A stretch of DNA of 64,000 nucleotides. Origin: Paramesorhizobium deserti (lineage in GTDB: Bacteria > Pseudomonadota > Alphaproteobacteria > Rhizobiales > Rhizobiaceae). The first letter of the stretch is position 1, and every line of letters starts with the position of its first letter. Under the pieces are notes generated by a model that was not told the origin of the DNA, did no database searches, and saw only the letters and a program-made list of their open reading frames with translations. Where the stretch lies: NCBI RefSeq assembly GCF_001558695.1, contig NZ_LNTU01000039.1, forward strand, positions 237,643 through 301,642, in the 5' to 3' direction. Of the stretch, positions 60,331 through 64,000 are shown piece after piece. A program made the translations under genes and the position numbers.

Positions 60331-62441
60331 GATCTGGAACGAGCGGGCGCGACCGCCTGTCGCGTGCGCCACCAGTGCCAGGCAATGAACAGCACACAGC
60401 CCGCGATACCGATCTCGTCGCTGAGGGGTATCGCTGCGATCATCAATGCGGCTGCCACGAAGGCCCACACGCGCTCCCACCATTTAAGCCGGCCGCGCAG
60501 ATAGCCAATCGACGCCGCGCCCCACATGAGAATGGACAGGAGCGCCTTGCCGATCATATAGACGACGGCCGGCCAATAGCCCATTTCCGCGACCAGCGGC
60601 CCTCCATCCTGAAGCATGATGACAGGCGCATAGACCGCCATGAAAGGCACGGCGAAACCAGCCACGGCGATGCGGATCGCCTGCATGCCGATCTTCATGC
60701 CGCTTTCCCTGGCGATCGGCGCCGCGGCGAAGGCCGCGAGTGCCACGGGCGGCGTCAGGTCGGCCATGATGCCGAAATAGAACACGAACATATGCGTCAC
60801 GATCAGCGGCACGTCGAGTTGCAGCAGCGCCGGGCCGGCGATCGAGGAGGTGATGATGTAATTGGGGATCGTCGGGATGCCCATGCCGAGGATCAGGCAG
60901 GTGATCATTGTCAGAATAAGGGAAAGGAACAGCGAGTTCTCGCCGATCGCGACGATAACACGGGCAAAGCTCGATCCCGCGCCGGTGAGAGCCAGAACAC
61001 CGATAATGATCCCGACAAGCGCGCAAGCGATACCAACCGGCAGGGCATTCTTGGCACCCTCGCCAAGGCTCTCAAGACACAGGCGCAACGTCTCCCGTCC
61101 GCCGCGGATGAGGAAGTTCAGGACCACCAGCGTTGCGAGCAGAATGAGGATCAGCGTGATGCCGCGGACCTGAAATCCGAGGATGTTGAAGCTCGTCCCG
61201 AATGCCGCCGCCGACATCAGGCCGAGCGCAATCCAGAACAGGACGCGCAGCGGCAGGGCAAGTCTGCCGGACAGGGGCGCGCCCAGGATAATCAGCGCAG
61301 TCAGGCTCAAACCCACCGTGCCCGCAAACAGCGGCGTATAGCCGGAGAACAGAAGCCAGACGAGTGCCACGAGCGGCAGGATCAGATACCAGCGTTGCCG
61401 CAACGCGCCGATCGCGCTCGGGCATTCGCTTTTCGGCAGACCCTCCAGCCCCAGCCGGCCAGCCTCCAGATGAACCATGACAAAGACGGTGATGAAGTAA
61501 AGCAGGGCGGGAACGATGGCTGCCTTCACCACCTCGATATAAGGTACGTTGAGCGTTTCGGCCATGATGAAGGCGACCGCGCCCATGACTGGCGGCATGA
61601 TCTGACCGCCCATCGACGACACGGCCTCAACGCCGCCGGCAAAGGCCGGCCTGAAGCCAAAGCGCTTCATCAACGGAATGGTGAAAGCGCCCGTCGTCAC
61701 CACATTGGCCACGCCCGAACCGTTGATCGTGCCCATCAGGGCGGAGGAAAAGACCGAAACCTTGGCCGGTCCACCCTTGGTATGGCCGACAGATCCCAAC
61801 GCCACATCGGTGAAAAGCTGGATCATGCCGGCGCGTTCGAGAAAGGCGCCGAAGAGAATGAACAGGAAGATATAGCTCGACGACACGTAGATGGGCGTGC
61901 CGTATATGCCCTCCGTGCCGAGATAGAGCGCCTCGACAACCTGTGCGAAATCATAGCCCCTGTGATTGAGCGGGCTCGGTAGATATTGGCCAAACAGGCC
62001 ATAGGCGAGGAAGAGCCCGCATATAACCGGCAGCGCCCATCCCATCATGCGCTGGCCCGCGAGGAAGACGAGCGCCGTCACCAGCACGCCCGCAACGAGA
62101 TCGGCTGTGTTGGGATCACCGGCACGCAGGATGAGATCGGAATAGAACACCCAATGATAGAGGCTGAGCACGAAGGCAAGCACAGCCAAAATCCACCAGA
62201 AGACCGAGCGCCCGCCGGTCGCCGTGCGGGCATTGGCGTAAAGGCCGAATAGCAGCAGCATCAGGAAGCCGACATGCACCGACCGCACGACCTGGCTCGG
62301 AAGAGGCGAATAGGCCGCCGTCCAGAGCTGAAACGTGGAAAAGGCGACGGCAATGCCGAAAAGGATGCGTGCGCCGGCGCCCGCACCCCAGCCCGGAATA
62401 TGTTCAACGGCCTCCGCGGCCGTCTGCTCGCTTGAAGACAT
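60327..62441 (-). CDS. TRAP transporter fused permease (small + large subunits), TAXI type
   Basis: This 704-residue membrane protein fuses the four-helix DctQ-like part (residues ~20-170) with the DctM-like large permease. Family segments include PLPSQVVRSVHVGFLML, MGTINGSGVANVVTTGAFTIP, GGVEAVSSMGGQIMPPVMGA and ILGMGIPTIPNYII. It uses an ion gradient to import organic acids (often dicarboxylates or glutamate-like compounds) delivered by the TAXI binding protein at 62523. The N-terminal soluble stretch is short. The order is binding protein, permease, then DUF1850 in the direction of transcription. Confidence 0.92.
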   Translation of the reverse strand: MSSSEQTAAEAVEHIPGWGAGAGARILFGIAVAFSTFQLWTAAYSPLPSQVVRSVHVGFLMLLLFGLYANARTATGGRSVFWWILAVLAFVLSLYHWVFYSDLILRAGDPNTADLVAGVLVTALVFLAGQRMMGWALPVICGLFLAYGLFGQYLPSPLNHRGYDFAQVVEALYLGTEGIYGTPIYVSSSYIFLFILFGAFLERAGMIQLFTDVALGSVGHTKGGPAKVSVFSSALMGTINGSGVANVVTTGAFTIPLMKRFGFRPAFAGGVEAVSSMGGQIMPPVMGAVAFIMAETLNVPYIEVVKAAIVPALLYFITVFVMVHLEAGRLGLEGLPKSECPSAIGALRQRWYLILPLVALVWLLFSGYTPLFAGTVGLSLTALIILGAPLSGRLALPLRVLFWIALGLMSAAAFGTSFNILGFQVRGITLILILLATLVVLNFLIRGGRETLRLCLESLGEGAKNALPVGIACALVGIIIGVLALTGAGSSFARVIVAIGENSLFLSLILTMITCLILGMGIPTIPNYIITSSIAGPALLQLDVPLIVTHMFVFYFGIMADLTPPVALAAFAAAPIARESGMKIGMQAIRIAVAGFAVPFMAVYAPVIMLQDGGPLVAEMGYWPAVVYMIGKALLSILMWGAASIGYLRGRLKWWERVWAFVAAALMIAAIPLSDEIGIAGCVLFIAWHWWRTRQAVAPARSRS

Positions 62442-62522
62442 CAGCGGCGCTTCCCAAAACGATCAATCGATTGCGCGAAAAAGGGCAAGAGGCGGGATGA
62501 TTCCCGCCTCCGCGCAAAGGGA

Positions 62523-63476
62523 TTATTCGATCCCCTTTTCCTTGAAATAGCGTTCCGCGCCGGGATGCAGCGGTGCCGGCGAGACGATGGTATTCTTGTC
62601 GAGCTTGATCATCTTCGCTGCCGAATGGGCCGCGGCAAGCTGGTCGAGATTTTCAAAGAACCGCTTGGTCATCTGGTAGACCAGTTCCTCGTCGAGATCC
62701 TCGCGCGTGACGAGATAATTAATGACGGTGGCGGTCGGAACATCCGCATCCTGGCCCTGATAGGTGCCGGCCGGGATGGTGCTGGCCACATAGGGAGAGC
62801 CGATCTTTTCGACGATAGCAGTTGGCACCTCGACGACGGTGATAGCGACCGAATTGGCGAGATCGCGCAAAGATGCGACCCCCAAACCGGCAGATTGCAG
62901 CGTCGCGTCAAGCTGACGGTTCTTCATCAGCTCGACGGATTCGGCGAAGGGCAGATATTCCACCTTCCCCAGGTCTTCATAGCTCAATCCCGCCGCCGCA
63001 AGAATGGTGCGGGCGTTGAGCTCGGTGCCCGATTTCGGCGCGCCTACCGAGAGGCGCTTGCCCTTGAGATCGGCAAGCGTCTTGATGCCGGATTCCTTGG
63101 AAGCGACGATCTGGACATAGTTCGGATAAATCGCGGCGACGCTGCGCAATTTGTCCAGCTTCTTGGTGAAGCCCGCATCCGCATTGCCTTCCCATGCGTC
63201 GCGCAGGGAATCGCCGAGCGTGAAGGCGATCTCGCCGCGGCCGCTGTTGATCAGATTAAGGTTCTCGATGGATGCCTTGGTCGACTGAACGGAGGGACGG
63301 GCATCGGGAATATCGGCATAGACCTTCTCCATGGCGACGCCGAGCGGATAGTAGACGCCGCTCGTTCCGCCCGTCAGGATATTGATGAACTCCTGCGACT
63401 TCGCCGCGACCGCGCCAAATCCGATCGACAGAGCCGCAGCGGCAGCGATCAGCAGTTTCCCTTTCATTCCACGCAT
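62523..63476 (-). CDS. TAXI-family TRAP transporter solute-binding protein
   Basis: This 317-residue periplasmic protein has a Sec signal of about 27 residues (KGKLLIAAAAALSIGFGAVAA) and the TAXI family start FINILTGGTSGVYYPLGVAMEKVY. Further marks are STKASIENLNLINSGRGEIAFTLGD and LKGKRLSVGAPKSGTELNART-type segment (core GKRLSVGAPKSGTELNA). It delivers substrate to the fused TRAP permease downstream. The RBS GGGAGG lies nine bases before the ATG at 63476. The ligand is not identifiable by sequence. Confidence 0.92.
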   Translation of the reverse strand: MRGMKGKLLIAAAAALSIGFGAVAAKSQEFINILTGGTSGVYYPLGVAMEKVYADIPDARPSVQSTKASIENLNLINSGRGEIAFTLGDSLRDAWEGNADAGFTKKLDKLRSVAAIYPNYVQIVASKESGIKTLADLKGKRLSVGAPKSGTELNARTILAAAGLSYEDLGKVEYLPFAESVELMKNRQLDATLQSAGLGVASLRDLANSVAITVVEVPTAIVEKIGSPYVASTIPAGTYQGQDADVPTATVINYLVTREDLDEELVYQMTKRFFENLDQLAAAHSAAKMIKLDKNTIVSPAPLHPGAERYFKEKGIE

Positions 63477-64000
63477 ACGAATAAACCTCCCGTTTCAATA
63501 TGCTGCCGATCGCCGGACGATCGGGCTTCCCTCCAATTAGTTCGTCATCGGGCGGGAAAAGCAACCTTTAATGTATGTTTCAAACGGTCATGTCAAAGGC
63601 GCAAGCGGTACAGCCATCGGATCGTAGATTGAGACACGATGCTGAAAATATCGTCCTGACCTGAAGCGCTTCAGCCTGTTTTGCCTCATGAGTATCTTTA
63701 CGGTGGATGCTGGTCGAGAGCACAACACCGACAGCGTTGCCAACACTGTTCGATACCGCCTATCCGACACTGATAAACCTTGCGGGCAGCGGCGATTCCT
63801 TACAACCATGCTCTTTGAAGGCCGCAGTCGGCGCCGTCTCATAATCGGGTTGCGCGCTTCGAGGCGCGAGTGTCCCTTTCGCTTCAAGACATGGCTGGAC
63901 TGGCAGCCTTCCACCTTATTTTCATTTTAATTTGGGGATGCTCTAGCAGGCCGTTGAAAAAGCGTCTCGCTTCATTTGCTCGCGCATGATTCACTGAGCT
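63477..64000. other. Non-coding stretch to the window edge
   Basis: About 520 bp with only short, featureless frames on both strands. Around 63940-63960 the bases CTAGCAGGCCGTTGAAAAA resemble the ends of some IS elements. The window stops before any transposase could be seen, so this is only a hint. No promoter or RNA gene was recognised beyond the leader of the TAXI gene. Confidence 0.35.

Noticed and set aside
63588..63930. Two ~80-110 codon frames in the right-end non-coding stretch
   Set aside because: Antisense pair with no motifs, poor starts and odd composition; not supportable as genes.
1..64000. CRISPR arrays, rRNA and tRNA genes
   Set aside because: No regularly spaced direct repeats and no rRNA or tRNA signatures were recognised while reading either strand; a dedicated scan was not possible here.

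Overview
The window looks like chromosome or a large replicon of a member of the Rhizobiaceae (Alphaproteobacteria; Rhizobium, Agrobacterium, Ensifer or Shinella type). The signs are high GC with long antisense shadow frames, tightly packed ABC-transport and catabolic operons, NasTS-controlled nitrate assimilation, an EnuR-type ectoine cluster, and two palindromic repeats of the kind common in rhizobia (one intergenic, one inside a gene). No rRNA, tRNA, CRISPR array or complete insertion sequence was seen. All product names come from reading the translated sequence; no database search was run.

Layout. 1-4770: end of a sugar-uptake operon, probably for the branched sugar D-apiose (ABC permease, ApsD-like dehydrogenase, ApnL-like lactonase), followed by a GntR/FadR regulator with a TGGT-N3-ACCA operator. 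4809-6920: a Tat-exported PhoX-type phosphatase with two inverted repeats in front and a strong hairpin behind. 6963-20605: a block with a divergent LysR regulator and a ten-gene collinear operon: D-cysteine desulfhydrase-like PLP enzyme, Asp/Glu racemase-like protein, NodB-fold deacetylase/imidase, oligopeptide ABC transporter, SDR, penicillin-acylase-family hydrolase and M20 peptidase. This is the best candidate for an undescribed pathway. Its right edge runs into a remnant of an osmoprotectant ABC permease, which suggests a recombination junction near 20540. 20862-21150 is AT-rich and has no supported gene.

21748-35859 (minus strand): assimilatory nitrate/nitrite module. The transcription order is nasT, nasS, then a leader with a sigma54-like promoter, two hairpins and an intrinsic terminator, then nrtA, nrtB, a fused double-ATPase nrtCD, nirB, nirD, an FNT channel, nasA and a cysG with a degraded methyltransferase domain. 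The nasA frame carries an in-frame palindromic element of about 159 bp. 36012-36600: an RHH/RelE-ParE-type toxin-antitoxin pair. 36612-42848 (minus strand): a CUT1-type ABC transporter with a Cys/Met-metabolism PLP enzyme and a FadR-type regulator. 43008-44600: a parD with a broken parE, a YciI/DGPF protein and an HTH regulator that may use an ATT start.

44946-58159: a complete ectoine/hydroxyectoine utilisation locus. doeD, doeC and doeX run leftward. enuR, ehuABCD, eutABC, doeA and doeB run rightward. EutABC convert hydroxyectoine to ectoine, DoeA opens the ring, DoeB deacetylates, and DoeD and DoeC take diaminobutyrate to aspartate. Copies of ATTGTCATGATTT in front of enuR and again in front of ehuA are good EnuR operator candidates. 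58165-63476 (minus strand): a membrane glycosyltransferase of the GT39/ArnT type and a TRAP-TAXI transporter (solute-binding protein, fused permease, DUF1850 protein). 63477-64000 holds no recognisable gene.
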